Positions 1-16,485 of a stretch of 64,000 nt of DNA are shown piece after piece. A program made the position numbers and the translations under genes. The stretch comes from Paraburkholderia kururiensis JCM 10599 = LMG 19447 (GTDB lineage Bacteria > Pseudomonadota > Gammaproteobacteria > Burkholderiales > Burkholderiaceae). The notes under the pieces were generated by a model. The model ran no database searches. It was given only the letters and a program-made list of their open reading frames with translations, and had not been told where the DNA came from. The stretch spans positions 1 to 64,000 of the forward strand of contig NZ_RJZE01000029.1 of NCBI RefSeq assembly GCF_003986935.1, given 5' to 3'. Position 1 is the first letter of the stretch. Every line of letters begins with the position of its first letter.

Positions 1-73
1 GAACAGGACCGTGAAACGACTCCACGCCGATGATAGTGCGGATTGCCCGTGTGAAAGTAGGTAATCGTCAGGC
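1..73 (+). rRNA. rrf: 5S ribosomal RNA, 3' part
   Basis: The window opens inside a 5S rRNA. The run from the GAACAGGACC segment through the GTAGGTAATCGTCAGGC end matches the 3' two-thirds of betaproteobacterial 5S rRNA as I know it. The 5' end lies outside the window, so a full rrn operon presumably lies to the left. A terminator hairpin follows within 15 bases. The exact last base is approximate. Confidence 0.9.
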
Positions 74-86
74 TCCTTACCCCGCA

Positions 87-119
87 AAGACCCCGCCACC
101 CATATGGCGGGGTCTTCTG
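87..119 (+). terminator. rrn operon terminator
   Basis: A perfect 11-bp stem (87-97 with 106-116, AAGACCCCGCC / GGCGGGGTCTT) with an 8-base loop lies directly after the 5S rRNA. It is followed by a short T-containing tail (TTCTGCTTT). This looks like the intrinsic terminator closing the rRNA operon before the tRNA-tufA operon promoter. Confidence 0.85.
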
Positions 120-175
120 CTTTGGGCGCGTGCTTATAAGTGAGAACGCCTTGGGGGGATTCCCGTAGTTGATGC

Positions 176-204
176 TTGACATCAATCGGTTACTCCCCCA
201 TAAT
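176..204 (+). promoter_or_regulatory. sigma-70 promoter of the tRNA-Tyr/Gly/Thr-tufA unit
   Basis: A perfect TTGACA (176-181) is separated by 17 bases from CATAAT (199-204, five of six consensus bases). Transcription would start near 211, about 8 bases before tRNA-Tyr. This is the strongest-looking promoter in the window and fits a stable-RNA and EF-Tu operon. Confidence 0.85.
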
Positions 205-218
205 CATCAGTTCTCTGC

Positions 219-304
219 GGAGGGGTGCCCGAGTGGCTAAAGGGGGCAGACTGTAAATCTGTTGGCTTACGCCTACGTTGGTTCGAATCCAACCTCCTCC
301 ACCA
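219..304 (+). tRNA. tyrT: tRNA-Tyr(GTA)
   Basis: This is an 86-base class II tRNA with an extended variable arm. The acceptor stem is GGAGGGG / CTCCTCC with one G-U pair. The T arm is GTTGG-TTCGAAT-CCAAC, the anticodon GTA is at 253-255, and the CCA end is encoded at 302-304. It is first of three tRNAs upstream of tufA, an arrangement known from many proteobacteria. Confidence 0.95.
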
Positions 305-346
305 GAATTGCTAAGCTGAGGTCGCGGCAGGAAATCGAAGGCCCTT

Positions 347-420
347 GCGGGTGTAGCTCAATGGTAGAGCAGAAGCCTTCCAAGCTTACGACGAGGGTTC
401 GATTCCCTTCACCCGCTCCA
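347..420 (+). tRNA. glyT: tRNA-Gly(TCC)
   Basis: This is a 74-base tRNA with acceptor GCGGGTG / CACCCGC, a GGTTCGATTCC T arm and encoded CCA. The anticodon loop is 377-383 with anticodon TCC at 379-381. It lies 42 bases after tRNA-Tyr in the same transcription unit. Confidence 0.95.
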
Positions 421-436
421 GCGCACAAAAAGTATC

Positions 437-511
<75 letters not shown>

Positions 512-574
512 GCGAGTGTCAGTGATAGTTTGCGCCCAGCGCAACGTACGGAAAAATCCTCTTAGGAGTCGAAA

Positions 575-1765
575 ATGGCTAAGGGTAAATTTGAGCGGAC
601 CAAGCCGCACGTGAACGTGGGCACGATCGGTCACGTTGACCACGGCAAGACCACGCTGACGGCGGCGATTGCGACGGTTCTGTCGGCGAAGTTCGGCGGT
701 GAGGCGAAGAAGTACGACGAGATCGACGCGGCGCCGGAAGAAAAGGCCCGCGGCATCACGATCAACACGGCGCACATCGAGTACGAAACGGCCAACCGCC
801 ACTACGCACACGTTGACTGCCCGGGTCACGCGGACTACGTGAAGAACATGATCACGGGTGCAGCGCAGATGGACGGCGCGATCCTGGTGTGCTCGGCCGC
901 GGACGGTCCGATGCCGCAGACGCGCGAGCACATCCTGCTGGCGCGCCAGGTGGGCGTGCCGTACATCATCGTGTTCCTGAACAAGTGCGACATGGTGGAC
1001 GACGCCGAGCTGCTCGAGCTGGTGGAAATGGAAGTGCGCGAGCTGCTGTCGAAGTACGACTTCCCGGGCGACGACACGCCGATCATCAAGGGTTCGGCCA
1101 AGCTGGCGCTGGAAGGCGACAAGGGCGAGCTGGGTGAAGTGGCGATCATGAACCTGGCCGACGCGCTGGACACGTACATCCCGACGCCGGAGCGCGCAGT
1201 GGATGGCGCGTTCCTGATGCCGGTGGAAGACGTGTTCTCGATCTCGGGCCGCGGTACAGTGGTGACGGGTCGCGTCGAGCGTGGCGTGGTCAAGGTTGGC
1301 GAGGAAATCGAGATTGTCGGTATCAAGCCGACGGTGAAGACGACCTGCACGGGCGTGGAAATGTTCCGCAAGCTGCTGGACCAGGGCCAGGCGGGCGACA
1401 ACGTCGGTATCCTGCTGCGCGGCACGAAGCGTGAGGAAGTGGAGCGTGGCCAGGTGCTGGCCAAGCCGGGTTCGATCACGCCGCACACGCACTTCACGGC
1501 TGAGGTGTACGTGCTGAGCAAGGACGAAGGCGGCCGTCACACGCCGTTCTTCAACAACTACCGTCCGCAGTTCTACTTCCGTACGACGGACGTGACGGGC
1601 TCGATCGAGCTGCCGAAGGACAAGGAAATGGTGATGCCGGGCGACAACGTGTCGATCACGGTGAAGCTGATTGCACCGATCGCGATGGAAGAAGGCCTGC
1701 GCTTCGCCATCCGTGAAGGTGGCCGTACCGTCGGCGCCGGTGTCGTCGCCAAGATCATCGAGTAA
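575..1765 (+). CDS. tufA: elongation factor Tu, copy 1
   Basis: The 396-residue GTPase delivers aminoacyl-tRNA to the ribosome. Visible motifs are the P-loop GHVDHGKTTLT near residues 19-29, DCPGHADYVKNM (G3), NKCD (G4) and GSAKLALEG (G5). Domains 2 and 3 follow, and length is normal. It is preceded by AGGAG at 564-568 and co-transcribed with three upstream tRNAs. Tyr, Gly and Thr tRNAs followed by tuf, then tRNA-Trp and secE-nusG, is a classical proteobacterial order. The gene is nearly identical to tufB (19803-20993). I find four base differences, all synonymous (583, 1198, 1258, 1726). Confidence 0.99.
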   Translation: MAKGKFERTKPHVNVGTIGHVDHGKTTLTAAIATVLSAKFGGEAKKYDEIDAAPEEKARGITINTAHIEYETANRHYAHVDCPGHADYVKNMITGAAQMDGAILVCSAADGPMPQTREHILLARQVGVPYIIVFLNKCDMVDDAELLELVEMEVRELLSKYDFPGDDTPIIKGSAKLALEGDKGELGEVAIMNLADALDTYIPTPERAVDGAFLMPVEDVFSISGRGTVVTGRVERGVVKVGEEIEIVGIKPTVKTTCTGVEMFRKLLDQGQAGDNVGILLRGTKREEVERGQVLAKPGSITPHTHFTAEVYVLSKDEGGRHTPFFNNYRPQFYFRTTDVTGSIELPKDKEMVMPGDNVSITVKLIAPIAMEEGLRFAIREGGRTVGAGVVAKIIE

Positions 1766-1795
1766 GCCAGCTAGTTCTCGTTGATCGGTTGTTTC

Positions 1796-1819
1796 GGGGT
1801 TGGCGACATCGTCAACCCC
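1796..1819 (+). other. hairpin between tufA and tRNA-Trp
   Basis: GGGGTTG (1796-1802) and CAACCCC (1813-1819) form a 7-bp stem around a 10-base loop. There is no T-run, so this is more likely an RNA-processing or weak attenuation element than an efficient terminator. No clear promoter is visible for tRNA-Trp-secE-nusG, so read-through from tufA is plausible. Confidence 0.4.
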
Positions 1820-1828
1820 AAATGGTTT

Positions 1829-1904
1829 AGGGGTATAGCTCAACTGGCAGAGCGTCGGTCTCCAAAACCGAAGGTTGGGGGTTCGATTCCCTCTGCCCCT
1901 GCCA
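1829..1904 (+). tRNA. trpT: tRNA-Trp(CCA)
   Basis: This is a 76-base tRNA with acceptor AGGGGTA / TGCCCCT, D arm AGCTCAACTGGCAGAGC and loop CTCCAAA with anticodon CCA at 1862-1864. The T arm is GGGGG-TTCGATT-CCCTC and the terminal GCCA is encoded. It lies between tufA and secE. Confidence 0.95.
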
Positions 1905-1940
1905 AATTCTCGCGCTCGTCGCGATGTTCGTTAAGGTGTT

Positions 1941-2324
1941 ATGGCGAATCCTTCCTCCGTCGAAACTGTAAATACTTCCGGTGACAAGCTTCTGCTCGTC
2001 GCGGGCGTATTGTTGGTGGTGGCCGGGTTCGTAGGCTTTTTCTGGCTCGGTAGCCAGGAATGGTACGTCCGCGGTGCCGCGCTAGCCGTTGGCGTGGTCG
2101 CGGGTGTGGTGGTCGGTTTGCTCTCGGCGCCCGGCAAAGGCTTTATCGCGTTCGCCAAGGACTCGTACCGGGAAGTTCGCAAGGTTGTCTGGCCTACCCG
2201 CAAGGAAGCCACGCAGACCACGCTAGTGGTTTTCGGCTTCGTGCTGGTCATGGCCGTGCTCCTCTGGATCAGCGATAAGTCCATCGAATGGGTGATTTTC
2301 TCGGTGATTCTGGGTTGGAAATGA
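1941..2324 (+). CDS. secE: preprotein translocase subunit SecE
   Basis: This is an essential partner of SecY in the inner-membrane SecYEG channel. The 127 residues show three membrane segments (about 17-38, 43-63 and 93-115). The conserved cytoplasmic amphipathic helix carrying EVRKVVWPTRKEA lies just before the third segment, as in the three-TM enterobacterial type. It is followed one base later by nusG, the normal secE-nusG pair. SecY is encoded in the same window at 30848-32194. Confidence 0.96.
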   Translation: MANPSSVETVNTSGDKLLLVAGVLLVVAGFVGFFWLGSQEWYVRGAALAVGVVAGVVVGLLSAPGKGFIAFAKDSYREVRKVVWPTRKEATQTTLVVFGFVLVMAVLLWISDKSIEWVIFSVILGWK

Positions 2325-2325
2325 T

Positions 2326-2883
2326 ATGAGCGATACTCCGGCATCCCCGAGCGGAAAACGTTGGTACGTCGTGCACGCCTACTCCGGCATGGAGAAGAGC
2401 GTGCAACGTGCGCTTCAGGAGCGCATTGAGCGCGCCGGCATGCAAGACAAGTTCGGTCAGATTCTCGTTCCGACCGAAGAAGTGGTTGAAGTGAAGGGTG
2501 GTCACAAGTCTGTGACCGAGCGTCGTTTCTTCCCAGGCTACGTGCTTGTCGAGATGGAAATGACCGACGAGACGTGGCATCTCGTGAAGAACACTGCCAA
2601 GGTGACGGGATTTGTGGGCGGTGCGCGTAACCGACCCAGTCCGATCTCGCCGCGCGAAGTCGAAAAGATCATGTCGCAGATGCAGGAAGGCGTGGAGAAG
2701 CCGCGTCCGAAAACCCTGTTCGAAGTTGGCGAGATGGTCCGGGTGAAGGATGGTCCGTTTACGGACTTCAACGGTAGCGTCGAAGAAGTCAATTACGAAA
2801 AGTCGCGCGTCCGCGTTTCTGTCACTATTTTTGGTCGCGCAACGCCGGTTGAACTCGAGTTCGGCCAGGTCGAGAAGCTTTGA
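2326..2883 (+). CDS. nusG: transcription termination/antitermination factor NusG
   Basis: This is a 185-residue elongation factor that binds RNA polymerase through its NGN domain (starting near RWYVVHAYSGMEK, residue 9) and couples to Rho or ribosomal S10 through a C-terminal KOW domain (VGEMVRVKDGPFTDFNG, about residues 128-144). Length is typical. The start lies one base after the secE stop, suggesting translational coupling. A perfect 12-bp hairpin follows. Confidence 0.98.
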   Translation: MSDTPASPSGKRWYVVHAYSGMEKSVQRALQERIERAGMQDKFGQILVPTEEVVEVKGGHKSVTERRFFPGYVLVEMEMTDETWHLVKNTAKVTGFVGGARNRPSPISPREVEKIMSQMQEGVEKPRPKTLFEVGEMVRVKDGPFTDFNGSVEEVNYEKSRVRVSVTIFGRATPVELEFGQVEKL

Positions 2884-2893
2884 TCCCGATTTC

Positions 2894-2927
2894 GCGGATC
2901 GCGCCGGTAAGGCGCGATCCGCCTTTC
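2894..2927 (+). terminator. hairpin terminator/attenuator after nusG
   Basis: GCGGATCGCGCC (2894-2905) pairs perfectly with GGCGCGATCCGC (2911-2922) around the loop GGTAA, followed by CTTTCG. The stem is strong but the T-run is short, so termination before rplK may be partial. Confidence 0.65.
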
Positions 2928-3034
2928 GCGCTTACGGTCCGCGCAATGGCCGTTGAGGAGCGTCAGTAGTCAGTTCATCGGCGAACGCGCGTTACTACTC
3001 ACCGAACGCTCACGCGTTCCACTGAGGTTTTCAA

Positions 3035-3466
3035 ATGGCAAAGAAAATTATCGGCTTTATCAAGCTGCAGATTCCTGCGGGTAAAGCCAATCCGTCGCCC
3101 CCCGTCGGTCCGGCGCTGGGTCAGCGCGGTCTGAACATCATGGAGTTCTGCAAGGCGTTCAACGCGCAGACTCAAGCCATGGAACCGGGCCTGCCCGTTC
3201 CGGTGGTCATCACCGCTTTCGCCGACAAGAGCTTCACGTTTGTTCTGAAGACGCCGCCGGCAACGGTTCTGATCAAGAAGGCCGCGAAGATCGACAAGGG
3301 TTCGAGCAAGCCGCACACCGACAAGGTCGGCTCGATCACGCGCGCTCAGGCCGAAGAGATCGCCAAGACGAAGATGCCGGATCTTACGGCAGCTGATATG
3401 GACGCAGCGGTTCGCACGATCGCTGGCAGCGCCCGCTCGATGGGCATCACCGTGGAGGGCGTGTAA
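3035..3466 (+). CDS. rplK: 50S ribosomal protein L11
   Basis: The 143-residue L11 binds the GTPase-associated centre of 23S rRNA with L10. The proline-rich N-terminal segment around KANPSPPVGPALGQRGLNIM is the conserved thiostrepton-site region. The C-terminal rRNA-binding domain ends in RSMGITVEGV. It starts the rplKAJL-rpoBC block and abuts rplA, whose ATG begins on the next base after the stop. Confidence 0.98.
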   Translation: MAKKIIGFIKLQIPAGKANPSPPVGPALGQRGLNIMEFCKAFNAQTQAMEPGLPVPVVITAFADKSFTFVLKTPPATVLIKKAAKIDKGSSKPHTDKVGSITRAQAEEIAKTKMPDLTAADMDAAVRTIAGSARSMGITVEGV

Positions 3467-4165
3467 ATGGCCAAGCTTTCTAAGCGTCTGCAGGCATACG
3501 CGAACAAGGTCGACCGTCAGAAGCTGTATCCGATCAACGACGCGCTCGCGCTCGTGAAGGAATGCGCAACGGCGAAGTTCGACGAATCGATCGACGTGGC
3601 CGTGCAACTCGGCATCGATGCGAAGAAGTCAGACCAGGTCGTTCGTGGCTCCGTCGTGCTGCCCGCTGGTACCGGCAAGTCGGTTCGCGTGGCCGTGTTC
3701 GCGCAAGGCGACAAGGCCGAGCAGGCTCGCGCCGCAGGTGCGGAAATCGTCGGGATGGAAGATCTCGCCGAGCAGATCAAGGCTGGCAATCTGAACTTCG
3801 ACGTCGTGATCGCCTCGCCGGACACGATGCGTGTGGTCGGTACGCTGGGCCAGATTCTCGGCCCGCGCGGCCTGATGCCGAACCCCAAGGTTGGCACCGT
3901 GACGCCGGACGTGGCTACCGCAGTCAAGAACGCGAAGGCCGGTCAGGTGCAATTCCGCGTCGACAAGGCCGGCATTATCCACGCGACCATCGGTCGTGCC
4001 TCGTTCGAACCCGCAGCGCTGCGCAGCAACCTCGACGCACTCGTCGACGCGCTGAACAAGGCGAAGCCGGCAACGAGCAAGGGCGTGTACCTGCGCAAGA
4101 TCGCCGTGTCGAGCACGATGGGTGTGGGCGTGCGCGTCGATCAGGCAACGCTCGCCGCGCAGTAA
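3467..4165 (+). CDS. rplA: 50S ribosomal protein L1
   Basis: The 232-residue L1 binds the L1 stalk of 23S rRNA and in enterobacteria represses the L11-L1 mRNA. The conserved GPRGLMPNPKVGTVT stretch near residue 130 is diagnostic. It abuts rplK with no gap. A 302-base leader region separates it from rplJ. Confidence 0.98.
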   Translation: MAKLSKRLQAYANKVDRQKLYPINDALALVKECATAKFDESIDVAVQLGIDAKKSDQVVRGSVVLPAGTGKSVRVAVFAQGDKAEQARAAGAEIVGMEDLAEQIKAGNLNFDVVIASPDTMRVVGTLGQILGPRGLMPNPKVGTVTPDVATAVKNAKAGQVQFRVDKAGIIHATIGRASFEPAALRSNLDALVDALNKAKPATSKGVYLRKIAVSSTMGVGVRVDQATLAAQ

Positions 4166-4467
4166 TCGTTTTGTCGCTTCGCTGCTGGACAGGGCGGAGC
4201 GTTTAAGGGCTTTGGGCGGTCGCGAGATGGCAGGGTGCATCACGCGGCCGGTTGTCAAAGACCGTTGGTGGAGCGTAGTAGTTGGACGTCTCCTTAATGC
4301 AAACCAACGCAGATGGCGAACCCGAAAAGGTTTTGAAGTGCTGAAGCAGGTTGTCGTGCGCAGCAATGCGGGCGGGAACCGGCTGAAATACTCCGGACTG
4401 GTCGGACGCCGTTGTTGAACCCGATGCACAAGGCTCGTGCCGCGTGTATCGAATCTGGAGGCTAACC
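4166..4467 (+). promoter_or_regulatory. rplA-rplJ intergenic leader, probable L10-binding region
   Basis: This 302-base gap lies where enterobacteria carry the L10 leader that binds the L10-(L12)4 complex and represses rplJL translation. I see no convincing open reading frame. A weak promoter candidate is TTGTCA at 4252-4257, but there is no good -10 at the right distance. Assigning it as an L10 leader rests on position and known family biology. I could not confirm the kink-turn fold by eye. Confidence 0.5.
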
Positions 4468-4965
4468 GTGCCACTCAACAAGGAAGACAAGCAGGCCGTC
4501 GTAGCTGAGGTTTCCGCGCAAGTTGCGAAAGCCCAGACGATGGTTCTTGCTGAGTATCGTGGGATTGCGGTTGGCGATCTGACCAAGCTGCGCGCGAAAG
4601 CGCGCGAGCAGCAGGTGTACCTGCGCGTGCTGAAGAATACGTTGGCACGTCGTGCAGTTGAAGGTACCCCGTTTGCTCCGCTGGCAGAGCAGATGACTGG
4701 CCCCCTGATCTACGGCATCTCGGAAGATGCCATTGCCGCCGCGAAGGTCGTCAACGACTTCAGCAAGGGCAATGACAAGCTGATCATCAAGGCCGGTGCC
4801 TACGAAGGCAAGGTGATGGACAAGGCTGGCGTGCAAGCGCTTGCCAACATCCCGAGTCGCGAGGAACTGCTCTCGAAGCTGTTGTTTGTCATGCAGGCCC
4901 CGGTTTCTGGCTTCGCGCGCGCATTGGCTGCGCTGGCGGAGAAGAAGCAGGGCGAAGCTGCGTAA
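4468..4965 (+). CDS. rplJ: 50S ribosomal protein L10
   Basis: L10 anchors L7/L12 dimers to the ribosomal stalk. I start at the GTG at 4468 (MPLNKEDKQAV, 165 residues) because CTGGAGG at 4455-4461 sits at ribosome-binding distance and this matches the known N-terminus. A GTG at 4444 would add eight unlikely residues. The N-terminal rRNA-binding domain contains LRVLKNTLARRAVEGT. The C-terminal helix that carries L7/L12 ends in GFARALAALAEKKQGEAA. Confidence 0.96.
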   Translation: MPLNKEDKQAVVAEVSAQVAKAQTMVLAEYRGIAVGDLTKLRAKAREQQVYLRVLKNTLARRAVEGTPFAPLAEQMTGPLIYGISEDAIAAAKVVNDFSKGNDKLIIKAGAYEGKVMDKAGVQALANIPSREELLSKLLFVMQAPVSGFARALAALAEKKQGEAA

Positions 4966-5037
4966 CGAACTTCAGTCTGGCGAGATCTGCGGACAGGATC
5001 GCTGGCTGTATCCGAATTCAATCTAGGAGTATTTCAA

Positions 5038-5415
5038 ATGGCAATCGCAAAAGAAGACATCCTCGAAGCCGTTGGCGCGATGTCGGTTCTGGAACTGAAC
5101 GAACTGGTCAAGGCGTTCGAAGAGAAGTTTGGCGTGTCGGCTGCTGCAGTGGCAGTGGCAGGCCCGGCCGGTGGCGGCGGTGCAGCTGCAGCCGCTGAAG
5201 AGCAGACCGAATTCACGGTCGTGCTGACCGAAACCGGTGGCAACAAGGTTGCCGTGATTAAGGCTGTTCGCGAACTGACGGGCCTGGGCCTGAAGGAAGC
5301 GAAGGACCTGGTCGACGGTGCACCGAAGCCCGTTAAGGAAGCGGTGCCCAAGGCTGCTGCTGACGAAGCGAAGAAGAAGCTGGAAGACGCAGGCGCGAAG
5401 GCTGAAATCAAGTAA
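5038..5415 (+). CDS. rplL: 50S ribosomal protein L7/L12
   Basis: This is a 125-residue stalk protein that recruits translational GTPases. The N-terminal dimerisation helices run to about residue 33. An Ala/Gly-rich hinge (about 37-60) follows, then the C-terminal domain with the factor-binding segment KVAVIKAVRELTGLGLKEAK. It is preceded by TAGGAG. An attenuator hairpin follows 20 bases after the stop, which fits the higher expression expected of rplL relative to rpoB. Confidence 0.98.
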   Translation: MAIAKEDILEAVGAMSVLELNELVKAFEEKFGVSAAAVAVAGPAGGGGAAAAAEEQTEFTVVLTETGGNKVAVIKAVRELTGLGLKEAKDLVDGAPKPVKEAVPKAAADEAKKKLEDAGAKAEIK

Positions 5416-5795
5416 GTTCCGGCGCGCTGTGCGAAGGCTGGCGGTTTTCACACCGCCGGCCTTTTTGTGCTTTGTGGGGACCGTGTTTTTGCACCTGTCG
5501 GGTGCGGAAGTTCGGGCCCCAGAAGCCAAAGAAAATCGCCTTTCCAGGCCTTCGGGTCACGATTGAACGGCGCTTCTCTTTGTCTTCTGAAGCGACTGCA
5601 GAAGGCAAGTTTGGTCGGGCAGCGGGCAACACTGGCATCCGCTGCCGTCAGCCAGCGGTTGGTAGCGGCCAACCACCAAGCTTCTAAGGCTCGTTCAAGC
5701 CATCGGACGGCCATCGGGTCTCAGTCGGTGAACACTCGGGTCGTACCTGTCGGGCAATCCTGCCCCCGGCAACCCCGCCGTGATTCGGAGATCGT
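5416..5795 (+). other. rplL-rpoB intergenic region
   Basis: This is a 380-base non-coding spacer. It opens with an attenuator hairpin (5436-5466) and a second small stem, GCACC-TGTC-GGGTGC, near 5490-5505. In Escherichia coli the same interval holds an attenuator and an RNase III processing site. I cannot tell whether the rest is processed RNA or carries a promoter. The rpoB ribosome-binding site (CGGAG) is at 5786-5790. Confidence 0.6.
5436..5466 (+). terminator. rplL-rpoB attenuator
   Basis: GGCTGGCGGT (5436-5445) pairs with ACCGCCGGCC (5452-5461) with one G-U pair, followed by TTTTT. It is a canonical intrinsic terminator between L7/L12 and RNA polymerase genes. Partial read-through is expected since rpoB needs transcription from upstream unless another promoter exists. 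Confidence 0.85.
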
Positions 5796-9902
<4,107 letters not shown>

Positions 9903-9923
9903 TCGGACTACTGGAGAGAAGCG

Positions 9924-14165
<4,242 letters not shown>

Positions 14166-14206
14166 TCCGCAAGCGGCGCGAGCCGCTTCGGATGACCGCT
14201 TCGCAG

Positions 14207-14238
14207 AAGCCGTCCAGTTTCGACTGGGCGGCTTTTTT
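14207..14238 (+). terminator. rpoBC terminator
   Basis: AAGCCGTCCAGT (14207-14218) pairs with ACTGGGCGGCTT (14223-14234) with one G-U pair, capped by a TTCG tetraloop and followed by TTTTTT. It is a strong intrinsic terminator closing rpoBC before recQ. Confidence 0.93.
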
Positions 14239-14406
14239 GTTTCTTACCTCGCATTCGCTCGCCGGTGTCTCGCATGCGACGCCGGCTTGTCTTTGCCGAC
14301 GTATGGCATCGTCCGCATGGCCAACGCAGTCCGATGGCCTGCATGACCGGCGCCTCGCGTTGGTAGAATTCCGGCTAATCCGCATTGCCCGTTCTCTTCC
14401 GCCTAC

Positions 14407-16254
14407 ATGTCCCGTTCGCTCGAAATTCTCAACGAAGTTTTTGGTTATCCCGCGTTCCGGGGGCAACAGGGCGAAATCGTCGAACATGTGGCGAGTGGCG
14501 GCGACGCCCTCGTGTTGATGCCCACGGGCGGCGGCAAATCACTTTGCTATCAGATTCCGTCGCTCGTGCGGCGGGAGGCGGGGCAGGGCGCGGGCATCGT
14601 GGTCTCCCCGCTCATTGCGCTCATGCAAGACCAGGTCGCGGCGCTCACCGAGGTGGGTGTGCGTGCCGCTTACCTGAACTCGACGCTGTCGGGCGCGGAG
14701 GCCGCTGCCACGGAGCGTGCGCTGCGAGAGGGCGACATCGACCTTCTCTATGTCGCGCCGGAACGCTTGATGACGCCGCGCTTTCTCGAACTGCTCGAGC
14801 GCGCGCGCATCGGCCTCTTTGCCATCGACGAAGCGCATTGCGTGTCGCAGTGGGGGCACGACTTCCGGCCCGAATACATCCAGCTATCTGTGCTGCACGA
14901 GCGCTTTCCGGCGGTGCCGCGCATCGCGCTAACGGCTACTGCGGACGCCATCACGCGCGACGAGATCGTGCATCGTCTCGCGCTCGACGAAGCGCGCATT
15001 TTCGTCTCGAGTTTCGACCGGCCCAACATCCGCTACCGCATTGTCGAAAAGGACAATGCGCGCACCCAGTTGCTCGACTTCATTCGGGCCGAACACACGC
15101 GTGCGGACGGCACCACCGACGCCGGCGTCGTGTATTGCCTGTCCCGCCGCAAGGTCGAAGAAACGGCGGAGTGGCTGAAAGGGCAAGGCATCCGCGCGCT
15201 GCCGTACCACGCCGGCATGGAATTCGCCGTGCGGCAGGAACACCAGGAGATATTCCAGCGCGAAGAGGGCATCGTGATGTGCGCGACGATCGCCTTTGGC
15301 ATGGGCATCGACAAGCCCGACGTTCGCTTCGTCGCGCACCTGGATTTGCCAAAGAGCGTGGAGGGCTACTACCAGGAAACCGGACGCGCAGGTCGCGACG
15401 GTCTGCCTGCAAACGCGTGGATGGCCTATGGGCTGGGCGATGTCGTGCAGCAGCGCAAGATGATCGACGAGTCCGACGCCGACGACGCGCACAAGCGCGT
15501 GCAGACAAGCAAGCTCGACGCGCTGCTCGGCCTGTGCGAAACCGCTGCGTGCCGGCGCGTGCGGCTGCTCGCCTACTTCGGCGAAGAGTCGGGGCCGTGC
15601 GGCAACTGCGACACCTGCCTCGAGCCTCCGGCCACATGGGACGCGACGCGCGAGTCGCAAATGGCGCTCTCATGCGTCTTCCGCGCGCAGCGTGCGAGCG
15701 GCTTCCACTTCGGCGCCGGGCATCTCATCGACATTCTGCGCGGCAACCGCAACGAAAAGATTCTTCAGCGCGGGCACGAGCAGCTCAGTACCTTCGGCAT
15801 CGGTGCAGCGCTTTCCGAAGCGGAATGGCGCGCCATCTTCCGGCAACTCGTCGCCTTTGGCTACCTGGCGGTCGACCATGACGGCTTTGGCTCGCTCGTG
15901 CTCACGGAGGCGAGCAAGCGGGTGCTCAAGGGCGAGGAGACCGTGACGATGCGGCGCTACGTCAAGCCGGCCCGCGCACGGCAAGCGTCCGGCCGCACCA
16001 GCGAGCGCGCCGACCCGACGCTCGGCATGAGCGCACACGAGCGTGCGCGCTGGGACAGGCTGCGTGCGTGGCGAACCGCTACGGCGAAGAGCGAGGGCGT
16101 ACCGGCCTACGTCATATTTCACGACGCAACCCTGGCGGAAATCGCCCGCGTGCATCCCGACACCATTAACGACCTGCGCCATATTCCTGGCATTGGGGCC
16201 CGTAAGCTGGAACGGTTCGGCGACGAACTTCTCGAGGTCGTGAGCGCGGACTAA
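14407..16254 (+). CDS. recQ: ATP-dependent DNA helicase RecQ
   Basis: This 3'-5' helicase unwinds recombination and replication-fork intermediates. The 615 residues contain motif 0 (FGYPAFRGQQ), Walker A MPTGGGKSLCYQIP (about 38-51), the DEAH-box FAIDEAHCVSQWGHDFRPEY and motif VI QETGRAGRDG. A zinc-binding cysteine cluster (CRRVRLLAYFGEESGPCGNC) begins the RQC region, and a C-terminal HRDC domain covers about 545-610. The start ATG follows the rpoC terminator by about 170 bases. A weak TAGAAT at 14364-14369 may be its -10. It separates the rif and str clusters, and a terminator upstream makes independent transcription likely. Confidence 0.97.
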   Translation: MSRSLEILNEVFGYPAFRGQQGEIVEHVASGGDALVLMPTGGGKSLCYQIPSLVRREAGQGAGIVVSPLIALMQDQVAALTEVGVRAAYLNSTLSGAEAAATERALREGDIDLLYVAPERLMTPRFLELLERARIGLFAIDEAHCVSQWGHDFRPEYIQLSVLHERFPAVPRIALTATADAITRDEIVHRLALDEARIFVSSFDRPNIRYRIVEKDNARTQLLDFIRAEHTRADGTTDAGVVYCLSRRKVEETAEWLKGQGIRALPYHAGMEFAVRQEHQEIFQREEGIVMCATIAFGMGIDKPDVRFVAHLDLPKSVEGYYQETGRAGRDGLPANAWMAYGLGDVVQQRKMIDESDADDAHKRVQTSKLDALLGLCETAACRRVRLLAYFGEESGPCGNCDTCLEPPATWDATRESQMALSCVFRAQRASGFHFGAGHLIDILRGNRNEKILQRGHEQLSTFGIGAALSEAEWRAIFRQLVAFGYLAVDHDGFGSLVLTEASKRVLKGEETVTMRRYVKPARARQASGRTSERADPTLGMSAHERARWDRLRAWRTATAKSEGVPAYVIFHDATLAEIARVHPDTINDLRHIPGIGARKLERFGDELLEVVSAD

Positions 16255-16306
16255 TTGCGGCGACGCCGGAGGCCGTCCGTCACAACATCAGAAATGCTGC
16301 AAGCTA

Positions 16307-16336
16307 TTGACGCGCTTGGCATTTCCCGAATATGAT
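16307..16336 (+). promoter_or_regulatory. str operon promoter (rpsL)
   Basis: TTGACG (16307-16312) lies 18 bases from TATGAT (16331-16336), 150 bases before rpsL. Both boxes match five of six consensus bases. It likely drives rpsL-rpsG-fusA-tufB and perhaps rpsJ. Confidence 0.7.
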
Positions 16337-16485
16337 GCTGGGTTCCGGTTCTTGGGATGTCGGCGTGCGTTCGTTCCTATTGGTCACGCCGCCGGTGGTT
16401 TTCCCGTTCGGAGATTCGAAACGTATCGATTTTCGCTTTGCCCGGAAATGGATGCGTCGATTTTGTTCAATTTCAGGAATAAACA

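Noticed and set aside
14385..15881. Plus-strand frame of 498 codons overlapping recQ in another frame
   Set aside because: The recQ frame carries all helicase motifs. This one is Arg/Ala-rich with no motif.
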